Positions 52,701 through 64,000 of a stretch of 64,000 bases of DNA are shown here, one piece after another; positions within the stretch are counted from its first letter, which is position 1; every line of letters begins with the position of its first letter. The stretch covers positions 227,501-291,500 of the forward strand of contig JAZGTH010000020.1 of the NCBI GenBank assembly GCA_036877525.1. The letters are read 5' to 3'. Source of the DNA: Chromobotia macracanthus. Lineage: Eukaryota; Chordata; Actinopteri; Cypriniformes; Botiidae. Made by a program: the position numbers and the translations under genes. Below the pieces are notes generated by a model. That model did no database searches, was not told the DNA's origin, and saw only the letters and a program-made list of their open reading frames with translations.

Positions 52701-55039
52701 TCAGTCTGTAGTCCGCTCATAAATCCTTTGGATTGAGGGCCAACAGAAATGCAAAGGAAGAGTCTGTTCTTTTCATTACTTATTCCCTCGTTCATTTACA
52801 GGCCTGGGGGGTTTGGACATTCACAAAACGGAGACTTCATTAATTCACACCATTTAACAGCTGAATGTGTGTGTGTCCATGGCTTCCTTCACACTGAGTG
52901 AAACAACGCACCATCCATCAGACATTCATATACACAAACTTGCTGTCATCAGACAGACAGACAGATATACATACAGACACAAAGATATGCATACAGAGAG
53001 AGACAGATATTGAGAGAGAAACCAATGTTTCATGCTGAAGTCATGCCTTCATTTTTATGAAGAAGGAAAGAGAATAGAGAGAAAGAAACACCATGAAATC
53101 AAATTCAAATCTGATGATGTTCACACACAAACTCAAATGGTCTTTGTTTTTACTGTGTGTTTGATTCTGCAGTGAAGTTCTAACCCTGCAACAGACGGTT
53201 TGATGCTACTGCTGAAATAAATCCTGCAGTTACATTATGAAGGAATGTGGCCCAAATGACCTGGGAGACGCTAGAAAAGCTAAACAAAAAACAGAACTGA
53301 ACTTCAGTATAGCCTGCAAGAAAACCACAAAGACTGTGAGAAAGAAACAGTGTGTGATAACTGTAATGGGATGAAATAAGTATTGTGGAGGTGTTTGGTT
53401 TATTAACCCCTGAACTGTCTCTCACAGGGGCATCAGAGCTGTGAGATGTAATTACTGATGTTTCAGAGACCACCAAAGAAGAGTCGACCCTTGTGAGGAA
53501 TGCCTTTGTGTCTCTGAGCTCCTGAAGACTCCATCAAATGTCCTTTATAAATTCACTGAAGAACAGAAACCACATTACTGCAGTAAACGTGTGTGAACTG
53601 CGCTACTGCTTTTCTCTCTTTTATTTCATTACACTACAACATTTTGTAAATAGTGTTTAGATTATTTTCTTTGACCTTTTTGTAACTGTGGTTTTAAACC
53701 TAATTCTGATTATTTTCTTCATTTCTTCTATATAAAGCACATTTACTTTTTGGTATAAATTACGTAATAAATAGCATGAGAAAACAAAAGATATAAACAA
53801 ATACACAAGTATATAAACTACAGCAAAAAACAGTGTGACACCATTATTGTCAATCGTTAGCAGAACATTTTCATGTCTGACATGTTTAAAAGCTTCACAG
53901 ATATGGATCAGAAAAATGATGTTATAACAGGAGCGTAAACACACAGTTGTATTTTTAAAACATTGATCTGTTCAGCATATCAACTTCTGCCTGTGTCAGA
54001 ACAGACCTGTTTCATTGGCTGATAGAACAACTGAACAACATTAAATCATTATATAAGCTTTATAAACAAGCTGTGTAATTTATGAACTTGCGCCACCACC
54101 TCCTAAACAGTGTCTGACTTTCTGTAAGGTCAGTTCTAGGGAAACCAGGCCATCAGTTTGAGAAAATCTGAGAAAACTATCTTTGGACAGTCAGTTTTTC
54201 AGACAGAGCAACAGAAAAAAAGGAACTCTGGTCATATTAGACAGTGTACATCATTTCGTATTTATAAAACTACACTTAAAATATGGCTTCAAGTATGTGA
54301 TCACTGATTTGGACCCTTTTTACAGAATATGATTTGTAATTTGTGATACTGTGATGTGATCCTGTTTTCTTGATTGTAATGGAGTGCTGCCATTTTATGT
54401 ACAGCCATCCTGCCCAGGGACTACAGAGGCAGAGTAGACATCTAGCTAACATTTGAGGTGTGCATGATCCCTGTTAAATACATAAAATAAACTTGGTGTC
54501 ATGGAATTGCAGTTTTTTAATACTGCTGTTTTGTATAACACATCACACTATCACTACAGTTAAGAAAGAGGTTATTTTAAAGGGGAGTGGTGATTGAATC
54601 TTGATATATGAAGACAGGTCAACAGGACATCAGCTGTGTGTGCGTGCGTTTGTAAAACAGATCTGTCTATGCTGGCTTTATATAAATCTTAACATGATTT
54701 TACTGTGAGTGTAGAAGTACATTACTCTGTGTGTGGTTTCCATTAGCAGTTTTAAGATCTGGCAGGGATGTGATGTTGAGTTGTGTGTTTATGTTCTGAG
54801 CCCAAACACTCCACAAAAGCAAATGCAGGAAAGCCAACAGACACACAATCACTGCTTATGATGTCTGTTAAAATCTCCTGCTAATGCACGGTGAAGGACT
54901 GTAAGAACCTGCAGCAGTGTGTGAGAGAGACCTGCTTTCCTTCCTTTGCTCTCCTGACGTTTCTTTTAAAAAATCAAAGCCCTTAAGTATGAAGTCATCA
55001 TTGCAGCTAGAAAGACAAGGACGCTTGGAAATAAACAGA

Positions 55040-55140
55040 CTACTCAGCTAACCTGTTATTTTCAATGTTCTTGGAATGTTCTTATTGTTTGATTATAAAA
55101 ACATTATTCAAATTTTAAAAAATATTTCCATTACATTTAC
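55040..55140. repeat. AACGTT-type interspersed repeat (fragment)
   Basis: CTAACCTGTTATTTTCAATG then TTCTTGGAATGTTCTTATTG and TTTGATTATAAAAACATTAT resemble 42990-43040. Confidence 0.45.
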
Positions 55141-56214
55141 ATTGCTATGGAGCTACATGATATGAGCGCTCACTCCAGAGCGAGTGTGCCCCCGCCCACA
55201 GCGGACATCAAACACACATTTACATCAACAATTTACAGTCACATGCATCCACACGCGCTGCTGGAGTTCAAGAGACCCTTTTGTAAGCGATCACTTATTC
55301 ACAGGCGTGACATGAGCACCTCTCCCTAAAGGTCAAAGGCCAGGACAGTTTCTTGCTCTGAGCCCTGGAAGCTTTGGGTTCAAGCAGCGTCCAGTGGGCT
55401 TAAAGTGACATGGTGTCAGAATTGTAATGCCGGTCGAAGAGAAATATAAACTGAAAGTTTAACAGTTTAGTCTTATTATTATTTAAGACTGACCTCATAC
55501 ATGAGACCTGTACACACTCTAAGAAAAATGCTTTAATACTGCTTTTTCACAGCTTATAAGACTTAATGAAGTTCTTAATTGTATTTCAACTTCTACCTCC
55601 TAAATTCCTCTACAAAAATAAACATAGACATAAATGAGTCTAGAGCTATAAAATGAATGAAGACAGCAGAGCTCAGTTCTTTTGCACTTCTTTGCACGTT
55701 CTTAAGGTGATATCTTTTGAACACAGAGAGACATATTGAGATCTCATCTGTGTCTCAATGGGGTCTTTTTCTCAGGGGTTATAAGAACAAAAATCCCCAT
55801 TTGATCTCTATTTAATCTCACTGCTGTCTAGAAGAAACAACTGAGATACAGAGAGATTTTAATTTTGTCTTTAGAAAGGTTAGTGCACGTGAAAAAAATT
55901 ATAATTGTTATAATTCTCACTGCTGCCTAGGAGAAGTAATTGAGATATTAAAGAGATCTCATGTGATCAGCTGTGAAGCATCACTGAGTCGAAATGGAGC
56001 TGGGTCACCACGGCGATACTCCAACGTCTGAGAGCAAGCAGAGAAGCACACACACACTCCCGAGTGCTGACCGGGGGAAGTGGCACTTAAACTTTACAAC
56101 AGACACAGACACACACACACAAGCACTGAGACACTGGGGCTAGTGTTCAGCTCAAAGCCTTTGTTTGAACCGTCTTGTGTTTCTCTCAATTCACACAAGC
56201 CCACAAAACTGCTG

Positions 56215-56216
<2 letters not shown>

Positions 56217-56253
<37 letters not shown>
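56217..56253. repeat. (CA)n microsatellite
   Basis: Uninterrupted CA dinucleotides, about 18 copies. Confidence 0.95.
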
Positions 56254-56256
<3 letters not shown>

Positions 56257-59200
56257 TTCTCCTGTCTGTAATCACAGCATACAGTCTAAGACCACAGTGA
56301 AATTGTGGGATCCTACATTTAATTTATTGAATTCAAATAAAAAGAATGTTGTAGGATTTAATGTAAATGTAAATTTATATTAATATTAAGAATTTATTAT
56401 GCATTATATATTTTTCATTCCATAATAAAAATAGAGCTGCTGGCAGATACTGATTTTTGCAAATGCTGATTTTTGTGACAACAGACATCGAGTCTTATAA
56501 ATAAAATATAAAAATATATATAAATAAAAATCTACTATAATAAACTACTCTTACATATTCCACATAAATAATTACGATCACGGGTACACTTTTTTTTAAT
56601 ATTTTGGATAAAACATGTACATTTATGTGGTTAAATTGTCAATGTACTTTTAACATCAGACACTAACATGCATTTAGTCATGATGTGTTGACAAGATTTG
56701 TTGTAGTAACATTGTTTCATAACAACTTTTTCTATTGTCTAATATTACAAGACTCAATCAGACAAATACATATCCACCATCACTTAGTAGTAAAGTTAAT
56801 TTGTATTCAGGGTTTTATGCAGAATCCGTGGAAGGCACAGATATGGTTTCAATATGTATCATGGAACGAGCCTGGATGAATGAATTTTCCTCTCCTCTTT
56901 CCACCTGCATCCTCACTGCTGCTCCTTCGTGATTCTCATCACACACTTCACTGTGACCTGTCTTAACTCCGGCCACCTCTTCTCATCTCTCTCTTCTCAT
57001 CTGTAGGCCAGAATCGAATGCTTCCCTTCACAGTCAGTTCACTTGTAAACGCTGTGATTGTGGCCGAATCGTTTTCCTCTGCTCTTCCCTCTTTATCTGG
57101 CTGCCCAGAAGAGGAAGTGAATATGGCGGGAATGTGAGGAAAGTTAAAGAGTGACTTTCCGACCCAACAGAGACAGGGAGAGGGAGAGAGAGCGGGAGAG
57201 AGAGAGCTTATGTGAAGCGTTTTTCACGCTTTAAGAGTTCCTTTAGTTCGCTGCTGTCAGATGCGGGTGAAAGCTCTTTCTCTAAGCACATTTCACACTC
57301 TCGCTTTACGCATTTGCATGTTAAAGCTCACGGACAACACTGAATGCTCCTTGCTTCTACGACGCCATGACAACGACGAAATGGTGCAAAATTCAGTCGG
57401 CTGAACTTAAAACGACTTTATTAAAGTGTCAGTGATCAGAGAGGAGAAACAGAAGCACTCAGTGTTTGCTTCACACCGCTGCTACACGCTCAAACAGCTT
57501 TAATGAGCAGCTAAGAGCATTACGCTCTAAAGGCCTGTTGACGGAGACTTGATGCCCACATCTAAAAGAAAGATTCATTCCCTGAAAATTGCAGGAATTT
57601 GACTGAAACACAAGAGCTTTGTGCTACAGGAGGCAGTGAGAAGTTTCAGATGCTGCGCATCTCGTGAGTGCTGGGTCCTGAAATATCTGCAGCTTTTCTG
57701 AAAGCAAGGACATGTGAGAAAACATTTTTTTAAAGTCGTAAAACTGTCCAGTCTGTCTGTCCAGTTGATTATATCACAATATCAAAGCACATGAGTTGTG
57801 TTCTACAAGTCTTCTCGCTCCTCTTTAAAATGACAGAATAATTTTTCAGCATTACAGTAAAGAGAATGTAGGGTGTTTGTATCACTTTTATGATATTTGC
57901 ATGGTGATTCTTATTTTTGCTCAATACGTGTTGTGTTAAAACACGGCAAACATACGACTTAATTTCTGTGTTGAACAGAAAATCATAAACAGTTTAAATT
58001 AAAATTATGACAGAATTTCTTTTTTTATTAACTACTTTAAGAACAAACACATGTCTTGCTGAATCATTTAATCAAATAAACCTGAATTAACCTGAAAGTA
58101 TTTGTTCCTTTTGTCTCATTCGTCTCTTTTAAATGTCACATGTGAACACATTGTGGAAAGACTGACTGGACGTCTGGAGGAGCGTTAAATGGGATAACAA
58201 ACTCAGACAATAATCACCCCATAATCCTTTACCGACAATATCCAGCCAATCCAAAGACAGAGAGGAAAACAAGATTCAGAAAATCTTGTGCAGATGAAGA
58301 TCAGAGCTTTTGGGGTTCGTCCTGGGGCTCATTCGTCCTCTCGGCTTTGTGTAATTAATGAGTTTTTGATTTATGCACACAACTAATAACAAACAACATC
58401 ATAAATAAAAAGCAGCTCTAACTGGGTTTCCTCTTCATTACCCTAATGAGAGCCATAATGAGCAGGAAAAACAGATGAAAAGCAGTGCAGAGGACCAGAG
58501 CATCAACATCACTGCAATTAGGAAATATGAAAGATGCTAGCAGACCTCAGCCATCGTTAACTTTATAACCATGTTGAATCATGATGATACGTGCATTAAA
58601 GTAACTGATCCATGAAGCGACTTCCTCAAGCACAACCCAGACGTGTGATTTTATTGGTAAGACCAACAACACATTAGAAAATAACAGTGTTGTGGCAGCT
58701 GTTTATAAACACCAAACTAATTCTGTTTTAACAATTCTGTTTCAACAACACAGATGACACAAATAAACATGTTATCAGTGCAACACCCAAACTAATTTCA
58801 TATTAAATATCAGATTCTGTCATCAAACTTTGACTAGCTGCTTGCCAAACACACAAGGACCACAGAGACCTTTTCAGAGTTTTTCCAAAACTAATATTTT
58901 CTGAGAGTAGCAACCCAAATTATGTTTCAAAGCATACCTCATCCCAAAATGAAAGTTTTATCATCATTTACTCACACTTACATTGTTCCAAACCCATATA
59001 ACCTTATTTACTACATGCAAACAGAAAAGGGAGATTTGGCAAATTTTATTTGTTTAGCAGAATGTTGAGCACTGAGCATTTCCATACAATATACAAAAAT
59101 GAGGATGAAACTGCATAAAACAAAATAAAGTTTACAGTTAACATCAAGTTATTTTGAAAAGTTGTTTCAGGTGGTTCCACACAACTGTTCGTCTCTGTGA

Positions 59201-60794
59201 AGTTTCTACAATCAATAATTCAGTTTGTTGCACAAAGAAAATTAAACTGGACTAAACTTTTTTTAAAACAAATAGAGACTTACTATGGGATTCTCTAACC
59301 ATTAAACATTCCACACATCTAAGAAATCCTAATAAACATACATATCAACTCACAAAAACACAATGACTTCCTATTTGTTCAGGAATATAGCATTAGCTAT
59401 ATATAGCATTAGCTTCTAGTTAAGAGTTCTACACTGCAGTCAGAGGGTAAGAGAACAATTACCCATAATGCAACATGAGCATCCAATAAAGAACTACTTA
59501 CATTTACTACTTGCTGTGATGCTACAGTGTACCGAAGGCAATGGATTAGCAGATTAGCATAGCCAGACACTGACATAAACTGATAACTTTAAAAGGCTAA
59601 ATAAAAGTCTATGTACCACTTGATCTCTCTTAGAATCAATAAAAGTGGGCCAGCTACAGTGTACACAAAACACCAGCGTCTATGGTGCATAAATGAAGTC
59701 AATTATTTTTGGTGAAGTATCTCTTTTAAAAAGAGATAGAAAACAGAGCAGGAGAGAACAACGTTAAACAGTGTTTTTAAGTTATGTAAGATGCGTGTGG
59801 CTTCATATTCATATAGCTGTGGATCCACAACTGAACATCACATCCTGAAACCGTATGGAAGAGACTAGCATCAATAAGCAGGTTTCTCTTGCTCCAGCTC
59901 TCAGTTTCAGAGGCTTTCTGAAGTATTTTCAGACACACAATTCTGGCCACTATCCAAACATTGAAATTACATTTCGAGCTAATAAAATCACACACATTGA
60001 CACAGGGCAGACAGGTCATCTGACAAGAATGATGAAGCTGATTGACTCCAGATGACCAAAAAGGTAGAGACACACACCTCTAAAATCCTGAAGCACAGAT
60101 CTGAGATCAGGTTCCACCTGCTCACAGTGAGTTTAATAAACCCAGGGTGGTTCAGAAGCCGATGTGTGGTACTGAGATGCCACACGATCCAGATGCAAAA
60201 GTCACCAGCAATGAAAAATGAATTTATACAATGACACACAATTTTTGCCAGGTAGAAAAACAACACACTTCACCAACATGTACATTCAGAAACACAAGAA
60301 TAATCTGAAGTAATGATTCATTGACAAAAGAAAAATCTGTTATCATTGAGTCCAGATGTGTTTGAAGGATCTGACATGACACTTGCTCAGATCGTCCAAT
60401 CATAGGCCTACAACTGTCCCTGCAGAGAGGCATGATAGGAAATAACAGGCATGTCATGATTGAGTCACGTGGTTGTCAGCTGTCACACACAGAAAAATGA
60501 CACAAGCAGAAATTAAATGTGCACACTTCACACAGCAGTCACAACAACAATCCCACTGTGACCACACAAACTGCTATGATTCAGAATCTCAAAGGACCAA
60601 CAACAAACACACACACTTACAGATACACACATTGGCATAGACACACAAACACACACACCAAGACACACAGACACACATACAGACACACACACACAGATCT
60701 CTGATCTATTGAGCACATATGGAAAAAGCTGCAGAAGTCTCTGCTCTTTCTCCTTCATGTGATGATTTAGAATGTTAACCTGATGTAAATGTAT

Positions 60795-61023
60795 ACATCA
60801 CCAGATGGAAGTCTGGACACACCTTCTCAGTCTTTATTGTTAATATATTCCACTGTTAAGAAAAATGCAGCAACCAAAACAATGTGGAACGAATTAAAAC
60901 TCTTAGAATTTAAGCTCTAGATTCCAGTATTTCCTGTTTTTACCAAAAAAAGCAAACAAACCTTTAGACTAAAAGTATTTTAAGATCTGAAGTGTGTCCG
61001 AATTTTTGACTGGTAGTGTATAT
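60795..61023. mobile_element. Tc1-like element relic
   Basis: The left part GAAGTCTGGACACACCTTCT and the right end GTGTGTCCGAATTTTTGACT then GGTAGTGTATA are imperfect inverted ends of a short internally deleted element; no transposase frame. Confidence 0.55.
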
Positions 61024-61760
61024 ACAGTGCTGTGCAAATGTCTTAGGCACATTAGTATTTTCATATCCAAAAATGGTTTTAAGCAAGTTAATTATATCTT
61101 TTGTTGTAGTGTTAGTAAGAATTATAAGTTTACAATTCCACACATTCTTTTTGCCATTAATTGTAATAATCCAGTGAGATTTTTGTATGCACAAGGAGAC
61201 TGACAACAGCCAGAGAGATCTGATCTCACAATCATCGAGTCTGTCTGTGATTACATTATGAACCAACAAAAAGAACTGAGACAGACTAAATCCAGAAGAA
61301 CTGTGGTAGCGTCTCCAAGACGCTTAAAGAAACCTTCCTGCAAAGCTACCGGAAAAGCTATGTGCATGTTTACCAAGGACAAAAGAGGTTTTAACCAAAG
61401 GGTGTTCACACAAAATATTTATTTGATTTAGTTTATTAATTAAGTAGAACTTAATTGATAAATAAAATCTATATATGACATTATTTTTAAAAGCATCCCC
61501 ACTTTACAGAACTTTTAAACAAGTGGCTAAAACTTTTCATAGCACTGTAGCTATATTGGGAGGTTTCTTCAAGCGTCTTGGAGACGCTGCCACAGTTCTT
61601 CTGGATTTAGTCTGTTTCAGTTTTTTCTGATTATTACAATTAATGGCAAAAAGTATGTTTGGAAATATAATCTTATAATTCCAACTAACACTACAACAAA
61701 AGATATAAATAACTTTACTAATACTAATGTGTCTAAGACGTTTGCACAGCACTGTATATG
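61024..61760. mobile_element. inverted-repeat DNA element with partial inverted duplication
   Basis: Left end CAGTGCTGTGCAAATGTCTT then AGGCACATTAGT. A matching right end in inverted form, AAACTTTTCATAGCACTGTA, occurs at 61528-61549. Beyond it, 61562-61760 is an inverted copy of the left ~300 bp: GGTTTCTTCAAGCGTCTTGG pairs with 61309-61334, and GTCTAAGACGTTTGCACAGC then ACTG pairs with 61024-61051. The outer flanks are TATA on both sides, consistent with a TA target duplication. No transposase frame. Confidence 0.7.
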
Positions 61761-62324
61761 GCCAAAAAAATATTTATCCCAGTATAAAAATGGAAAGGTT
61801 ATTGCATAATGATTATAAAGTGACTGTAGAATGCTCACTTAGTCACTTAGTTGACTCTGGATTCATCTTTCACTCATTGTGTTTTATGAATGCCTCAGAG
61901 TCAGCATGTGACATCACTTCCTCCTCCTTTTTAGCACTTTTAATGCAGCATGTCATTAAAGATTCAATGAGGGACAGTGTGACCATAAACTCAAATCAAG
62001 CTGAATAATTAGGTTTATTCACAGTCACTTCCTGTAGAATGACCTCACAATCAGAAGCAAACACACCCATAAATCACCATTACCCCCAATATAACACACA
62101 CAATACACTTACTGCGCTCCTCTACACACTTTCACGGAGAGACAGACGGACAGAGAAAAAAGCATTAGAAAACACAGTCATGCTGAGTTTGTGAAATGCA
62201 TGCAGCTGTTTTTAATTATGCAGTGAAACACACAAGCATGTGCGCCTGCTATCTGCCTCTATTTGCATACTGCCGCATTTCTCTCTTTTTAAAGTGTCAC
62301 TCTTTCTGTGTGTGGTGACATCAT

Positions 62325-62478
62325 TCTCCTGTAGCTTGACTGGTAAAGCATTGTGTTAGCAATGCAAAGGTTGTGGGTTCGATTCCCAGGGAAGCACACG
62401 TACTGATAAAACTGTATACCTTCAATACACTGTAAGACACTTTGGATTAAATCGTCTGCCAAATGCATAAACGTAAAC
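62325..62478 (+). mobile_element. tRNA-derived SINE
   Basis: TCTCCTGTAGCTTGACTGGT, GCATTGTGTTAGCAATGCAA, box B GGTTCGATTCCCAGGG, and tail CTGTAAGACACTTTGGATTA ending CATAAACGTAAAC. Same family as 17819. Confidence 0.87.
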
Positions 62479-64000
62479 ATCTCTCAGTATTTAACAGCAC
62501 TAACACTTAAAAAAACATTTGTTGCAGCTCTTAAAAATGCATTATTCTGTATGTTTGGTGATGTATCACTATTTGCCTACACCTGTGGTTAGAGGTCTGT
62601 TCTAAGCTACAATAAATCACTACCACCATGAATGAAGCCTCAACTCTTGTGGTGTGTTTAAGTGTTATACAGACCCACAGCTGTTATACAGTAGCTACCT
62701 CTCTTAAGTCCTGATGTAAGATTGGACATGATCAGTTGTTAAATCCTGATGAGATGGGATTCTGAAAAACTCGAGGTTTGGATCTGTATGTGATATTGTG
62801 AATTCAGAATGTACAGTATTTAAAATGACACACTATTGTAAATCAGATGATTGCAAAACAATTAAACAAACATTTTAACACACTGCAATATCTCAGCAAA
62901 AAAAGGACTTGACAAAGACACTGTGACCCATGACATAGAAGAAGCTTGTTTCACAGGTTTGTTGCACTATATTAGTGAAGACATCTCATAGACTTTCACT
63001 AATTCCAAATTTCACTAAAACCAAACTCTCACACAAACTGCAGACATTATTAGATAAAAACATGTTTCTTCATGAGCCTTTAATGTCTACATTTTTTGAC
63101 ATGTTTCACTATATTTGTCAGGACATTTTATATAGCCAAAGCTACACATACACACACAATTTTCTCTCTCTCTCTCTACAGGATCCAAGCGTTTGAGTTG
63201 TTTCAGCACACCATTAGCTGACACAAACAATGGCATTCCCTCAATAAACAAAAGAAAGAAAACAAAACAGTTTTGGCTGTAATTAGGTTCATTCTTTCTT
63301 TTAGAATGGAGAACCCGCCTCTCAAGAAGCTATTTTCAAAACTTTAACACAAAGCACATTTCCTTAGAGCAAGCTGAGTTCTTCTGCAGCACAGGAAAAA
63401 AATCCAATTTATAAATCATCAAGCCTGTAATAACATAACATTTTTGGTTCTAGTTGAAATTTCCAAAACACATATAAAGAGTCACATTTGTTTTTCATTT
63501 CAGGAGAGGCCTGCAAACACAAACCCACAAGCCCAGTGTAGAATTTCATCTGGGTTCTGCAGCAGAGTTTAACTCTATCCCTCGAGGGAGAGTTTAGCAG
63601 CAACAACGCAGATGCGACGCAACATACCAACTGAGCGCACGGATTGGGTTTCACTGCTAGAGATTTCCCCTCTTTCCTGCTTACTCTGCTCTCTCTAAAA
63701 GGAAATTTCTATTCACTGGGACTTAGAGGGTCAGCCGAATTTATTGGTCACGTCGCCCGCTCAGGCAAAGCTGGTGGCACAAAGCAGGGTCTCATGGACC
63801 ACCCTGCTCCAACATCAGCTGGAGTGCACAAAACCCTGCTCAGAATTCCTTCTCTCTCTCTGTGGGGGACAGGTATCCCAGATCCATGGGCTGATCTCCA
63901 CCACTCATTTCCCTAACAAATGCTTTGCCTGCCCATTCTTGACCAGTAAACTATTATAATAAGAAAAGAACTGAACAATACTATGCTGTGGTTTCATGTT

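Larger units (their letters stand above)
47700..64000. other. non-coding, presumed fat4 first intron (part)
   Basis: 16.3 kb upstream of the first fat4 exon seen. No cadherin, EGF or signal-peptide coding sequence occurs on either strand. Contents recognised: AACGTT-type repeats (51225-51420, 55040-55140), GTCCCC/CCTAACCC-type repeat (52520-52700), (CA)n at 56217-56253, CA-rich text at 60600-60690, Tc1-like debris (60795-61023), inverted-repeat DNA element (61024-61760), SINE (62325-62478). The TTAAT-rich sequence at 58310-58480 and the ATTTGCAT-containing stretch at 57200-57420 are possible regulatory elements. Nothing gene-like is seen at 63400-64000. Confidence 0.6.

Noticed and set aside
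63409..63959. Possible gene or fat4 upstream exon at the right edge
   Set aside because: No cadherin motifs, no signal peptide and no clear splice sites; short frames on both strands only.

Overview
The window is vertebrate nuclear DNA, most likely from an otophysan or cyprinid-like ray-finned fish. Reasons: one large split gene with GT-AG introns, dense tRNA-derived SINEs with the tail CTGTAAGTCGCTTTGG, Tc1-like inverted-repeat debris, a DIRS-type retroelement remnant, LINE 3' ends and long CA-rich satellites. There is no sign of bacterial, viral or organellar sequence.

The only clearly supported protein gene is the 3' two thirds of fat4 (FAT atypical cadherin 4), on the minus strand from 47699 down to the stop codon at 14059-14061. 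Sixteen exons can be placed to the base from splice sites and reading phase. They total 9,798 coding nt including the stop (3,265 residues) in one uninterrupted frame. Human FAT4 is about 4,980 residues, so roughly 1,700 residues, in the large first coding exon, lie beyond base 64000. The encoded order is about 19 cadherin repeats, four EGF domains, laminin-G 1, one EGF, laminin-G 2, two EGFs, one transmembrane helix and the conserved cytoplasmic tail. Fat4 binds Dachsous cadherins between cells and acts in planar cell polarity, tissue growth control and lymphatic/renal/neural morphogenesis.

Layout. 1-14058 lies beyond the 3' end of fat4. It holds a 1.7-kb minisatellite (2485-4199) that grew inside a SINE, a LINE relic (7040-8170), a DIRS relic (9640-10110) and a compact CpG-rich block (10561-11010) that may be an unannotated promoter/first exon. 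14059-47699 is fat4 with short introns in its 3' half and larger repeat-filled introns upstream. 47700-64000 is non-coding and is best read as part of the first intron of fat4, with Tc1-type inverted-repeat elements, a SINE and AT-rich blocks that may be regulatory.

Most noteworthy points: a non-canonical GC-AG intron whose use is forced by reading phase; a cadherin calcium motif changed from DVNDN to DVNDC; the CpG block at 10.6 kb; the origin and higher-order structure of the minisatellite; and several well-formed inverted-repeat mobile elements. I found no evidence of a wholly new biological system.
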